Shown here in pieces: positions 17,688 to 26,458 of a DNA stretch of 64,000 bases (the stretch's first letter is position 1; the number at the start of each line of letters is the position of its first letter). This DNA comes from Amycolatopsis sp. CA-126428 (GTDB lineage: Bacteria; Actinomycetota; Actinomycetes; Mycobacteriales; Pseudonocardiaceae), in contig NZ_PPHF01000157.1 of the NCBI RefSeq assembly GCF_002904335.1, positions 117,909 through 181,908 on the forward strand, written 5' to 3'. A program made the translations under genes and the position numbers. A model generated the notes under the pieces. It had not been told where the DNA came from. It searched no databases and saw only the letters and a program-made list of their open reading frames with translations.

Positions 17688-18373
17688 GGGGTCGAACGTA
17701 CCGCCTTCAGCCGCCAGACCGGGACGAGGACCCGCCCGTCCGCGTCGGTGTCCATCCCGGTCAGGCCGCCCGGTTCCTCGCCGAGCACGACCCGGACGCT
17801 CTGCCGCAGCTCCTCCGCCGTCATCGACGTCGTGTAGACGGCCGGCTCGAGGCGCTCGATCGTCCAGTTCTTGCCGACCGTTTCGCGCAGGTTCGCCTCG
17901 CTGATCAGGTAGGGCGCCGGGAAGCCGTCCGGGACGTCCTCCGAGAAGCAGAACAGGTGCAGCGTCGCGCCCGGGCGGGTCGCACGGGTCAGCGCCGCCA
18001 GGTACGCGCGGCGGTCGTCCTCGGTCAGGCAGTGGTAGAGCGCGCTGTCGAGGACCGTGTCGAAGCGGCCTTCGTAGCCTTCCAGCTTCGTCGCGTCGGC
18101 CACCGCGAAGGGGACGCCCGGCGCGCGGGTGCGGGCCTGCTCGACCGCCGACGGTGCCCCGTCCAGGCCGGTGACGTGCACGCCGCGGGAGGCGAGGAAC
18201 GCCGAGTTGTCGCCGAGGCCGCACCCGATGTCGAGCACCTCGCCGGTGAACTCCCCGGCGTCGGCCAGCGCGACGACCGCGGGCTGCGGCGCGCCGAGGT
18301 CCCACGGCATCTTGCGGCCGATCGGGGTGGTGCCCTGGTACAGCTCTTCGAAGTCGATGTCCTGTACGTCCAT
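17684..18373 (-). CDS. Class I SAM-dependent methyltransferase
   Basis: A 229-residue methyltransferase. SAM motif I VLDIGCGLGDNSAF is near residues 47-60, followed by the acidic end of strand 2 (VTGLDGAPSAVEQAR) and FDTVLDSALYHCL as motif IV. ATG 18373 has AAGGGGG 5-6 nt upstream; a start at 18391 lacks support. The sequence looks like small-molecule methyltransferases, but the substrate cannot be told. It forms a two-gene operon with the PP2C-like gene downstream. Confidence 0.85.
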   Translation of the reverse strand: MDVQDIDFEELYQGTTPIGRKMPWDLGAPQPAVVALADAGEFTGEVLDIGCGLGDNSAFLASRGVHVTGLDGAPSAVEQARTRAPGVPFAVADATKLEGYEGRFDTVLDSALYHCLTEDDRRAYLAALTRATRPGATLHLFCFSEDVPDGFPAPYLISEANLRETVGKNWTIERLEPAVYTTSMTAEELRQSVRVVLGEEPGGLTGMDTDADGRVLVPVWRLKAVRSTP

Positions 18374-18449
18374 GACCGCCCCCTTATTCAACGTGTGATG
18401 AGATCACTCCATCCTGCACCTCCTGTCAACCCGGTGGTAGTCCTTGGGT

Positions 18450-19280
18450 ATGAAATTCGGAATTTCGACGTTCGTGACCGACGAGGGCATCCGGCCGGAC
18501 GTGCTGGGTGCGGCCCTGGAAGAGCGCGGCTTCGACTCGCTGTTCCTCGCCGAGCACTCGCACATCCCGGTGAGCCGGGAAAGCCCGTACCCGGGCGGCG
18601 GCGACCTGCCGCGCGTCTACTACCGCACGCTCGACCCGTTCGTGGCGCTCGCCGCCGCGGCCACCGCGACGTCGGAGCTGCTGCTCGGCACCGGGATCGC
18701 CCTGCTGATCCAGCGCGACCTGATCCACACGGCCAAGGAGGTCGCGTCGCTGGACGTGATCTCCGACGGCCGCGCGCTGTTCGGCGTCGGCGTCGGCTGG
18801 AACCGGGAAGAGATGCGCAACCACGGCACCGACCCGAAGACGCGCGGCGCGCTGATCGACGAGCAGCTGGCCGCGCTCAAGGAGATCTGAACCAAGGACG
18901 AGGCCGAGTTCCACGGCGAGCACATCGACCTCGACCCGATCTTCAGCTGGCCGAAGCCGGTCCAGAAGCCGCACGTCCCGATCTACATCGGTGGCGAGAG
19001 CGAAGCCGCCCTGAACCGCCTGGCCAAGTACGGCGACGGCTGGCTGCTCCGGGGCTACACGAAGTACCAGGAGGCGCAGCGCGTCCGTCGATGGCTGGCG
19101 GAGCAGGGCCGTGAAGACGTGCAGTTCGCGGTGTTCGGCGGGCCGACGACGCCGAAGGTGATCGACGGCTTCCGCGAGGCCGGCGTCGAGCGGTACACGT
19201 TCCTGCTGGACACGCTGCCGGAAGCGGAGACGCTCAAGGCCCTCGACGAGCTGGCCGAGGTGGCCGCCGCGCACCGCTGA
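18450..19280 (+). pseudogene. LLM-class F420-dependent oxidoreductase with an in-frame nonsense codon
   Basis: Full-length coverage of a luciferase-like monooxygenase-fold oxidoreductase (276 codons), but codon 147 is TGA (18888-18890). The flanking sequence reads ALKEI-stop-TKDEAEFHG. Family members usually have EIWTKDEAEFHG, so a TGG to TGA change explains it. The N part carries the typical FAEHSHIP and DLIHTAKEVASLD; the C part carries PVQKPHVPIYIGGE. Translation to 18890 would give a truncated 146-residue protein. Reinitiation is not obvious. Real loss or a one-base error cannot be separated here. Confidence 0.85.
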
Positions 19281-19290
19281 GGCGGCGCGG

Positions 19291-19917
19291 TTACTTGTCG
19301 AGCAGCAGGTGCACCGACAGTTCGAGGCGGTTGGCGACGTCGGCCGCCGAGGCGCGGCGGGTCACCCACGCGACCAGGTTCGCCATCCAGACGTCGGCGA
19401 CCACGTGGAAGATGTCCCGGTCGGCCTCGGCCGGCTCGGCGATGCCCATCGCCTTGGCGAACATGTTCTCCATCAGCCGCCCGACCTGCTCGACCTCGGC
19501 GGCGGCGGAGGTGTCGGCGAACATGAACGCGCGGACCATGGCCTCGGTCAGGTGCGGGTCGCGCTGCATCATGCGCGTGTTGCGGCCGAGCACGAACATC
19601 AGCCGCTCGGCGGGCGTGTCGCCCGGGATGGCCTGGCGCTCGAGCTTCTCCTGCGCGCGCTCGAACTCGCGGGCCAGCCCGGAGACGAGCAGGTGGATCT
19701 TCGAGGGGAAGTACCGGTACAGCGTGCCGAGGGCGACGTCGGCCTTCTCGGCGACGGCGCGCATCTGGACGGCGTCGTAGCCGCCCTTCGACGCGAGGGC
19801 GAGGGTGGCGTCGATGATCCGGCGGCGGCGGTCGCGCTGGGCGGCCGAGCCGAGCTCGTCGGCGCCGATCGCGCTCAGGCCGTTGCCGCGGGCCTTGGTT
19901 TTGCCTGGCATCGGCAT
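19291..19917 (-). CDS. kstR: KstR, TetR-family repressor of steroid catabolism
   Basis: A 208-residue regulator closely resembling mycobacterial KstR. Shared stretches include ELGSAAQRDRRRRIIDAT, GGYDAVQMRAVAEKADVALG, TLYRYFPSKIHLLVSGL and the C-terminal VWMANLVAWVTRRASA. KstR binds TnnAACnnGTTnnA and is released by steroid-CoA intermediates. Start ATG 19917 (AAGGA 7 nt upstream) or 19911 are both possible. It is divergent from fadE34, exactly as in M. tuberculosis (Rv3574/Rv3573c). Two KstR-like boxes in the gap imply autoregulation. Confidence 0.93.
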   Translation of the reverse strand: MPMPGKTKARGNGLSAIGADELGSAAQRDRRRRIIDATLALASKGGYDAVQMRAVAEKADVALGTLYRYFPSKIHLLVSGLAREFERAQEKLERQAIPGDTPAERLMFVLGRNTRMMQRDPHLTEAMVRAFMFADTSAAAEVEQVGRLMENMFAKAMGIAEPAEADRDIFHVVADVWMANLVAWVTRRASAADVANRLELSVHLLLDK

Positions 19918-19929
19918 TCCCCCGTCCTT

Positions 19930-19943
19930 CGGAACTTGTTCCA
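19930..19943. promoter_or_regulatory. Second KstR-like box next to kstR
   Basis: CGGAACTTGTTCCA matches TnnAACnnGTTnnA at every fixed position except the first base. The arms GGAAC/GTTCC are symmetric. It ends 13 bp upstream of the kstR start, a good place for autorepression. Confidence 0.55.
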
Positions 19944-20006
19944 GTTCACGACGTAGATTACCTGTCCTGGCGAACCTCGCGACAGCTGACCCACTGGCCG
20001 AAAAAC

Positions 20007-20020
20007 TGTAACACGTTCTA
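20007..20020. promoter_or_regulatory. KstR box, kstR/fadE34 intergenic region
   Basis: TGTAACACGTTCTA fits TnnAACnnGTTnnA at all fixed positions. It lies 40 bp upstream of fadE34 and 90 bp upstream of kstR, on the divergent promoter. Confidence 0.85.
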
Positions 20021-20059
20021 CACTCGCGAGTAGTGTCGCCGAAACCGCGAGGAGGCCCC

Positions 20060-22114
20060 ATGCCGGTCGCGCTCACCGAGGAACAGGCCGCGCTGGCCCA
20101 GGCGATCCACGCCTGGTCCGCGGCGCACCACCCCCGCGAGGCGGTGCGCGCCGCGGAAACCGGTTCCGGCGCGGGAATCCCGGCCGGGTTCGCCGCGCTC
20201 GGCCTGTTCGGTGTCGCGCTGCCCGCGGCGGCCGGCGGGGCCGGCGGCAGCGTCGCCGACCTCGCCGCCGGGCTCGCCGCGGCGGCGGAAGAACTCGTTC
20301 CCGGGCCGGTGCTGAGCACCGCGCTCGCCGGGCTGCTGCTCGCCGACGTGCCCCAGGCGAAGGAGCTGCTTCCGGCACTGGCCGAGGGGGAGGCCACGGT
20401 CGCGGTCCTGCTGGACGCGCCGTCGCTCGACGACGGCGTCACCGGGCCGGTGCCCGGCGCGGACGCCGGGACCTGGCTGCTCGTGCCGGCCGACGGTGGC
20501 CACGTCCTGCTCGCTCCCGGCACGCCCGGGGTGAGCGTCGAGCCCCTGGCCGCGTTCGACTTCTCGCGCCCGCTGGCGCGGATCCGGTTCTCGGGCGTCC
20601 GTGGCGATGTCTTCACCCTGCCGCCGGTCGCTCCGCCGGCGGCGACCCTGGCGGCCGCCGAGGCGGCGGGCGTGGCGCGGCGGTGCCTGACCGTCGCCGT
20701 CGAGTACGCCAAGGTCAGGGAGCAGTTCGGCAAGCCCATCGGGGCGTTCCAGGCGATCAAGCACCTGTGCGCCGAGATGCTGTGCCGTGCCGAAGCCGCC
20801 GAAGCGCTGGCCTGGGACGCGGCCTCCGGTCAGCACCCGCTTTCGGTGGCGAGCGCGGCCGTCGTCGCCCTCGACGCGGCCGTCGCCAACGCCGAGGACT
20901 GCGTCCAGGTGCTCGGCGGCATCGGGTTCACCTGGGAGCACGACGCCCACCTGTACCTGCGCCGGGCGGTGGCCCTGCGGCAGTGGCTCGGCGGGTCGTG
21001 GCGGCGGCGGGCGGCGTCGCTGGCGCTTTCCGGGACCGAGCGGACGCTGGGTGTCGACGTCGGTGACGATCCTTCGCTGCGGGAGGAGGTCGCGCGGATC
21101 GCCGAGCTGCCCTCCAGCGATCAGCGGGTCGCCTTGGCCGACGCCGGTTTGCTGGCGCCGCACTGGCCGGCGCCCTACGGCCGCGGCGCCGATGCCGCGG
21201 AGCAGCTGCGGATCGACGCCGAGCTGGCGTCCGCCGGGGTTCGCCGTCCGGACCTGGTGATCGGCGCGTGGGCGGTGCCGACGATCCTCGAGCACGGCAA
21301 CGACGAGCAGCGCGCCCGGTTCGCCCGGCCCACCCTGCGCGGCGAGCTCACCTGGTGCCAGCTGTTCAGCGAGCCCGGCGCCGGGTCCGACCTGGCGGCG
21401 CTGCGGACGGCGGCCCGGCGCGTCGACGGCGGCTGGCGGCTGTCCGGGCAGAAGGTGTGGACGTCACTCGCCCGCGAAGCCGACTGGGGCATCTGCCTCG
21501 CCCGCACCGACCCGGACGCGCCCAAGCACAAGGGCATCACGTACTTCCTGGTCGACATGCGCGCCGACGGCATCACGACGCGGCCGCTGCGCGAGATCAC
21601 CGGCGAGGCCGTGTTCAACGAGGTGTTCCTCGACGACGTGTTCGTGCCGGACGCCGACGTCGTCGGCCCGCCGGGCGGCGGCTGGCGGCTGGCGCGCACG
21701 ACGCTGGCCAACGAGCGGGTCGCCATCGGCAGCGGGTCGGCGGTCGGTGAGAGCGTGCAGACCCTGGTGTCCACAGTGGACGCGGCGGTTCTGGACGACG
21801 TCGCGCTGGACCGGCTCGGTTCCCTGGTGGCCGACGGGGTCGCGGGTTCGGTGCTGGACCTGCGGGCGGCCCTGCGCCGGCTGGAGGGCCAGGACCCGGG
21901 TGCGGAGTCGAGCGTCCGGAAGCTGCTCGGCGTCCAGCACCGGCAGGAGGTGGCGGAGTTCGCGCTGGAGCTGGCCGGCTCGGGCGCGCTGCTCGCCGAC
22001 GGCTCGCCGCAGCACGAATTCCTGCTGACCCGCTGCCTTTCGATCGCGGGCGGCACGACCCAGGTCCTGCGTTCCCTCACGGCCGAACGCCTGCTGGGCC
22101 TGCCCCGCGGCTGA
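20060..22114 (+). CDS. fadE34: FadE34/ChsE3-type fused acyl-CoA dehydrogenase
   Basis: A 684-residue tandem fusion of two acyl-CoA dehydrogenase domains. The N-terminal half (about 1-330) includes REQFGKPIGAFQAIKHLCAEM. The C-terminal half (about 345-684) includes LFSEPGAGSDLAALRTAA and KGITYFLVDMRADGI. This size and architecture are specific to FadE34, which dehydrogenates the C24 steroid side-chain CoA ester (3-oxochol-4-en-24-oyl-CoA in mycobacteria). ATG 20060 has GAGGAGG upstream. It is divergent from kstR with a KstR box between them. A 21-bp repeat array starts 13 bp after its stop. Confidence 0.9.
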   Translation: MPVALTEEQAALAQAIHAWSAAHHPREAVRAAETGSGAGIPAGFAALGLFGVALPAAAGGAGGSVADLAAGLAAAAEELVPGPVLSTALAGLLLADVPQAKELLPALAEGEATVAVLLDAPSLDDGVTGPVPGADAGTWLLVPADGGHVLLAPGTPGVSVEPLAAFDFSRPLARIRFSGVRGDVFTLPPVAPPAATLAAAEAAGVARRCLTVAVEYAKVREQFGKPIGAFQAIKHLCAEMLCRAEAAEALAWDAASGQHPLSVASAAVVALDAAVANAEDCVQVLGGIGFTWEHDAHLYLRRAVALRQWLGGSWRRRAASLALSGTERTLGVDVGDDPSLREEVARIAELPSSDQRVALADAGLLAPHWPAPYGRGADAAEQLRIDAELASAGVRRPDLVIGAWAVPTILEHGNDEQRARFARPTLRGELTWCQLFSEPGAGSDLAALRTAARRVDGGWRLSGQKVWTSLAREADWGICLARTDPDAPKHKGITYFLVDMRADGITTRPLREITGEAVFNEVFLDDVFVPDADVVGPPGGGWRLARTTLANERVAIGSGSAVGESVQTLVSTVDAAVLDDVALDRLGSLVADGVAGSVLDLRAALRRLEGQDPGAESSVRKLLGVQHRQEVAEFALELAGSGALLADGSPQHEFLLTRCLSIAGGTTQVLRSLTAERLLGLPRG

Positions 22115-22126
22115 TGCCCCGCCCAT

Positions 22127-22197
22127 CACGCGTGTCGTCCCGCCAATCACGCGTGATGCCTCTTGAAGCACGCGTGATGCCCCGCGGCGCACGGGTG
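22127..22197. repeat. 21-bp periodic repeat array A
   Basis: CACGCGTG cores begin at 22127, 22148 and 22169, with a degenerate fourth (CACGGGTG) at 22190: an exact 21-bp period. The 13 bases between cores are only loosely conserved (for example TCGTCCCGCCAAT). It starts just after the fadE34 stop. Related arrays occur near 47.7 and 54.8 kb. Confidence 0.85.
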
Positions 22198-22279
22198 GGT
22201 TGCGTTGTGCAACGGTGCGAACGGCCCGTTCGCGCTGCCGAGGGCAAAACTGTCGGTGCCGTGTTCTAGCGTTGCGGTC

Positions 22280-25261
22280 GTGGAGTTCAGCGCAGGCACC
22301 CAGGCCACCTACCTCCCCGCGGATCCCCCGCGGGACGGGGTGCTGGCCCTGTGGGGCGACGACGTGGCCGGCGGGACCACGATCGAGCTCGTGCTGCCCC
22401 GGGGAGCCAAGTTCGCGCGGACGAAGGTCGACGCCGAGCTGGTCCCCCTGGAGCGGGCGCTGCCCCGGCTGCTGTCGGTGGGGGAGGAGGCCAGCCCGGC
22501 GGTCGCGGCGTGGTCGGCGGCCGTCAACGCCGGGGTGAACCTCGTCGCCCGGGGGCGGCTGCGGCCGGCCGCCTCGCCGGGCGGGGCGGCGGCCTGGCGG
22601 ATCGGCCCGCTGGACGCCGCCGACGAAGAACTGCTGCGGGGGCTGGCCGGCGCGTTGCCACCGGAGGCGTACGCGCTGCCCCTGACCGGGCTGAAACGCA
22701 TCCGCCTGCACTCGCCGGATTCCCTGGTCCGCGCGCTCTGGGACGCGACGGCCGACCTGCTGGTGCGCAGCCCGGCAGCTCCCGTGGGCGCGGGCGATCC
22801 GGCGTTCGCGGCCCGTGAACCGGCCCTGCTCGGCCCGGACGGCGCGGCCTGGCTGGCGGAGCTGGAGGCCCGCGAGCCCCGCGGGATCCAGGTGCTCCTG
22901 CGGGTCGAGGGCCTCGACGACGACTCGTTCGCCGGGGTGCTGGCGGTGCGCAGCATGGCCGAGCCGAGCCTGGTGGTGGAGGCGGCAACGCTGTGGGACG
23001 CCCCGGACGCGGTCCTGAACCGCCTCGGCGACCAGGTCGAGACGCAGCTGCTGCTGGGCCTGCGCCGCGGCGCGCGGGCCTGGGCGCCGCTGGGCCGGGT
23101 GCTGGCCCAGGCGACGCCCGCTTCGCTGGAGCTGTCCGACGAAGAGGTCGTCGACCTGCTCACCGACGGCGCCCGCGACCTCGGTGGCGCCGGTATCGAG
23201 GTGCTCTGGTCGAAGGGGCTGTTCGCGGCGGAGGTGAAGGCGAAGGCGAGCGCGACGCAGGCACCGGCGAGCGTCACGGAGGCGGAGTTCGCCCTGCGTT
23301 CGCTGCTGGAGTTCCGCTGGCAGCTGAGCCTCGGCGGCGAGCAGCTGACCGAGGCCGAGGTCGCGGCGCTCGCGGAAGCCAAGCGGCCGCTGGTCCGCCT
23401 GCGCGGCCAGTGGGTCCGGGTCGACCCGCAGCTCCTGGCCCGGGTGCGGGGCCGCACCCGCAAGCTGGACGCGGGCGAGGCCCTGGCCGCGGCGTTGACG
23501 GGCGAGCTGGAGCTCGACGGCGAACGCGTCGAGTTCGCGGCACCCCCGGCGCTGGGCGGGCTGGCTTCGCGCATCCGCGACCGGGCGGACACCCTGGTGG
23601 CGCCACCGCCGGGCTTGCACGCGACGCTGCGCCCGTACCAGCAGGCGGGGCTGTCCTGGCTGGCGACGATGACGGGGCTGGGATTGGGCGCCTGCCTGGC
23701 CGACGACATGGGCCTGGGCAAGACGATCCAGCTGATCGCCCTCCACCTGCATCGCCGGGACCTGGCGCGGTCTGGAGAGCTGAGGCCGGGCTTGGCACCG
23801 TCCGACTTGCCCGCATCTTCGGCAGCGGAGCCGCTGCCGAGGGCCGAGCCGGTCCCGGGTGGCGATGGGCCAGTGCTCGCCGGCGTGCAGCCGCTGTCCG
23901 CTGGTCGCACGGCAGCGCCCGATGGCGACAAGGCTCGGTCGGCTGGTGCTGAGTTCCCGTCCACTGGCGCGGAGGTCTCGCCGGGCGGTGCCGGGGTCCC
24001 GCGAACCACCGGCGGCCCCACCCTTGTCCTCTGTCCCACCTCCCTCCTCGGCAACTGGGAGCGCGAGTTCGCCCGCTTCGCCCCCGAAATCCCCGTCCGC
24101 CGGTTCCACGGCGGCGGCCGCCACCTCGACGACCTCGCGCCCGACGAGGTCGTCCTGGCCACGTACGGCGTCCTCCGCCGCGATCGCGAAACGCTGTCCG
24201 AAGTGGACTGGGGGCTGATCGCGGCCGACGAGGCCCAGCACGTCAAGAACCCGCTCTCCGCCACGGCCAAGGAACTGCGCAAGGTGCCCGCGCAAGCCAA
24301 GGTCGCCCTCACCGGCACCCCGGTCGAAAACCGGCTCACCGAGCTGTGGTCCATTGTGGACTGGACGACGCCCGGCCTGCTCGGCCCGCTCGACCGCTTC
24401 CGCCGCACCGTGGCGCGGCCGATCGAACGCGACCGCGACAAGGCGGTCACCGAGCGGCTGGCCACCACCGTCCGGCCGTTCCTGCTGCGGCGGCGCAAGT
24501 CCGACCCCGACATCGCCCCGGAACTGCCGCCCAAGACCGAGACCGACCGGTTCGTCCCGCTGACCGCCGAGCAGACCACGCTCTACGAGGCCGTCGTGCG
24601 GGAGAACCTCGCCGAAATCCGGGAAACGCAGGGCATCAAGCGGCGCGGGCAGGTGCTGCAGCTGCTCACCGAGCTCAAGCAGATCTGCAACCACCCGGCG
24701 CAGTTCCTCAAGGAACCGCACGGCGCGCTCACCGGCCGCTCCGGCAAGCTCGCGGCGTTCGAAGAACTCCTGGACGTGATCCTCGACGAAGGCGAAAGCG
24801 TCCTGGTGTTCAGCCAGTACGTCCAGCTCTGCCGCCTGCTCGAGCGGCGGCTCAAGGACCGTGGGCTGCCCACCGAACTGCTCTCCGGCGCCAGTTCGCC
24901 GGCGAAGCGCCAGGACATGGTCGACCGGTTCCAGGCCGGCGAGATCCCGGTTTTCCTGCTCTCGCTCAAGGCGGGCGGCGTCGGGCTCAACCTGACCCGG
25001 GCCACCCACGTGATCCACTACGACCGCTGGTGGAACCCGGCGGTGGAGGACCAGGCCACCGACCGCGCGTACCGGATCGGGCAGGACAGGCCGGTCCAGG
25101 TGCACCGGCTCATCGCCGAAGGCACCCTCGAGGAGCGGATCGCGCAGGTCCTCGAAAAGAAACGCGGCCTCGCCGAGTCGATCGTCGGGGCGGGGGAGGA
25201 CTGGATCACCGAACTGTCCGACGACGAGCTCGCCGACCTGGTCCGGCTCGGGGGCGGGTGA
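22280..25261 (+). CDS. SNF2/SWI2-family helicase-like ATPase
   Basis: A 993-residue Swi2/Snf2 ATPase of the bacterial HepA/HelZ-like type. An N-terminal SNF2-associated region covers about 1-440. The ATPase core has motif I DDMGLGKT near residue 475, motif II ADEAQH, TGTPVENRLTELWSI, and C-terminal HYDRWWNPAVEDQATDRAYR with the arginine-finger motif. Between motif I and motif Ia (VLCPTSLLGNW) lie about 85 residues of Ala/Pro/Ser/Gly-rich sequence not normal for the family. I start it at GTG 22280 (VEFSAG); the ribosome site is weak. TGATG coupling to the SWIM gene downstream indicates a two-component DNA- or RNA-handling complex. Confidence 0.9.
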   Translation: MEFSAGTQATYLPADPPRDGVLALWGDDVAGGTTIELVLPRGAKFARTKVDAELVPLERALPRLLSVGEEASPAVAAWSAAVNAGVNLVARGRLRPAASPGGAAAWRIGPLDAADEELLRGLAGALPPEAYALPLTGLKRIRLHSPDSLVRALWDATADLLVRSPAAPVGAGDPAFAAREPALLGPDGAAWLAELEAREPRGIQVLLRVEGLDDDSFAGVLAVRSMAEPSLVVEAATLWDAPDAVLNRLGDQVETQLLLGLRRGARAWAPLGRVLAQATPASLELSDEEVVDLLTDGARDLGGAGIEVLWSKGLFAAEVKAKASATQAPASVTEAEFALRSLLEFRWQLSLGGEQLTEAEVAALAEAKRPLVRLRGQWVRVDPQLLARVRGRTRKLDAGEALAAALTGELELDGERVEFAAPPALGGLASRIRDRADTLVAPPPGLHATLRPYQQAGLSWLATMTGLGLGACLADDMGLGKTIQLIALHLHRRDLARSGELRPGLAPSDLPASSAAEPLPRAEPVPGGDGPVLAGVQPLSAGRTAAPDGDKARSAGAEFPSTGAEVSPGGAGVPRTTGGPTLVLCPTSLLGNWEREFARFAPEIPVRRFHGGGRHLDDLAPDEVVLATYGVLRRDRETLSEVDWGLIAADEAQHVKNPLSATAKELRKVPAQAKVALTGTPVENRLTELWSIVDWTTPGLLGPLDRFRRTVARPIERDRDKAVTERLATTVRPFLLRRRKSDPDIAPELPPKTETDRFVPLTAEQTTLYEAVVRENLAEIRETQGIKRRGQVLQLLTELKQICNHPAQFLKEPHGALTGRSGKLAAFEELLDVILDEGESVLVFSQYVQLCRLLERRLKDRGLPTELLSGASSPAKRQDMVDRFQAGEIPVFLLSLKAGGVGLNLTRATHVIHYDRWWNPAVEDQATDRAYRIGQDRPVQVHRLIAEGTLEERIAQVLEKKRGLAESIVGAGEDWITELSDDELADLVRLGGG

Positions 25262-26421
25262 TGCCACCGAGGCGGAACTTCGGCACGACGTGGTGGGGCC
25301 GGGCCTGGGTCGACGCGCTGGAGCAGCGCGCGAAGCTCGACCCGAACCGGCTGCCCCGCGGGCGGACGTACGCGCGGAAGGGCACGGTCAGCGAGCTGCA
25401 CGCCGGGGCCGGCGCGGTGAGCGCCCGGGTGCGCGGCAGCCGGCCGGAGCCGTACAAGGTGACGATCACGATGCGCACCTTCACCGACGGCGAGTGGGAC
25501 ACCCTGCTCGGCGTGGTCGGCACCCAGCTCGGCCACGCGGCGGCGCTGCTCGACGGCGAGCTGCCGGGCGCGCTCACCGAGCAGGCGCGCGAAGCGGGCG
25601 TCGACCTGCTGCCGGGCCCGGGCGACCTGCGGCCGCGGTGCTCGTGCCCGGACTCGGCGAACCCGTGCAAGCACGTCGCCGCGGTGTACTACCTGGTCGC
25701 CGACGAGGTGGACCGCGACCCGTTCACGCTCTTCCTGCTGCGCGGGCGCCCGCGGGCCGACGTGCTGGCCGAGCTCCGCGCCCGCCGCTCGCCGGCGCGC
25801 GGCGAGAAACCGAAGCTCCCCAAGCGCGTCGATGAAGGACTGACCCCGCGCGCCGCCTACGCACGACGGCCGGGCGCGATCCCGACCCTGCCCCCACCAC
25901 CGCGGATCCCCGGACCGCCGGCGGTCCTGGACCTCGACCCACCACCGGGCACGGGCTGGACGGCGGCGGGGCTGGCCGCCCTCGCGGCCGACGCGGCCGC
26001 CCTCGCCCGCGACCTCCTGACCGGCGGTCCGACGGCGGCGGAGCTGACGTTCGACGAAGACCTCGCCCGCCGAGCGGCGGGACGGTCCGGCGCGGAGATC
26101 ACCGCCCTCGCCGCTTCGGCTGGAGTGCTCCCACGAGACTTGACCCGCTGGGCCGAGGCCTGGCGCGAAGCAGGCCGCGACGGCTTGGCGGCCCTGCGAG
26201 AGACCTGGCAGCCCGGCCCGGGCCCCCTCGCGGAAGCCGAGTCGCTCTTGGCCGACGCGGGCCTCCCGGGCAAGCCGAAGATCTGGCGCAACCGAGTGAC
26301 CCACGGAGAGCTGCAACTGCGCTACGGCCGCGACGCACGCTGGTACCGCTTCGTCCGCGAAGGACCGGAGTGGCGCCTCGACGGCCCGCCCTCGGCAAGC
26401 CCGGTGGACCTCGCCTACTGA
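25261..26421 (+). CDS. SWIM zinc-finger protein, partner of the SNF2 ATPase
   Basis: A 386-residue protein with the SWIM zinc motif CSCPDSANPCKHVAAVYYLV (CxCx7CxH) near residues 124-143. The N-terminus NFGTTWWGRAWVDALEQ and the motif region are characteristic of SWIM proteins encoded beside SNF2 helicases. The C-terminal 150 residues are helical and variable. It shares one base with the SNF2 stop (TGATG). Function of the pair is not established; nucleic-acid binding is inferred from SWIM. Confidence 0.88.
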   Translation: MPPRRNFGTTWWGRAWVDALEQRAKLDPNRLPRGRTYARKGTVSELHAGAGAVSARVRGSRPEPYKVTITMRTFTDGEWDTLLGVVGTQLGHAAALLDGELPGALTEQAREAGVDLLPGPGDLRPRCSCPDSANPCKHVAAVYYLVADEVDRDPFTLFLLRGRPRADVLAELRARRSPARGEKPKLPKRVDEGLTPRAAYARRPGAIPTLPPPPRIPGPPAVLDLDPPPGTGWTAAGLAALAADAAALARDLLTGGPTAAELTFDEDLARRAAGRSGAEITALAASAGVLPRDLTRWAEAWREAGRDGLAALRETWQPGPGPLAEAESLLADAGLPGKPKIWRNRVTHGELQLRYGRDARWYRFVREGPEWRLDGPPSASPVDLAY

Positions 26422-26458
26422 CCTTCGCGCGGGACCGCACGCCCCTGAGCGCAGGCGC

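Noticed and set aside
18888..18890. Selenocysteine at the TGA in the LLM oxidoreductase
   Set aside because: The position is a Trp in the family, not Cys, and no hairpin of SECIS type follows; nonsense mutation or error is simpler.
22127..22197. CRISPR array
   Set aside because: The repeat is about 8 bp of conserved core with 13 semi-conserved bases, too short for repeats of 23 bp or more with unique spacers, and no cas genes are in the window.
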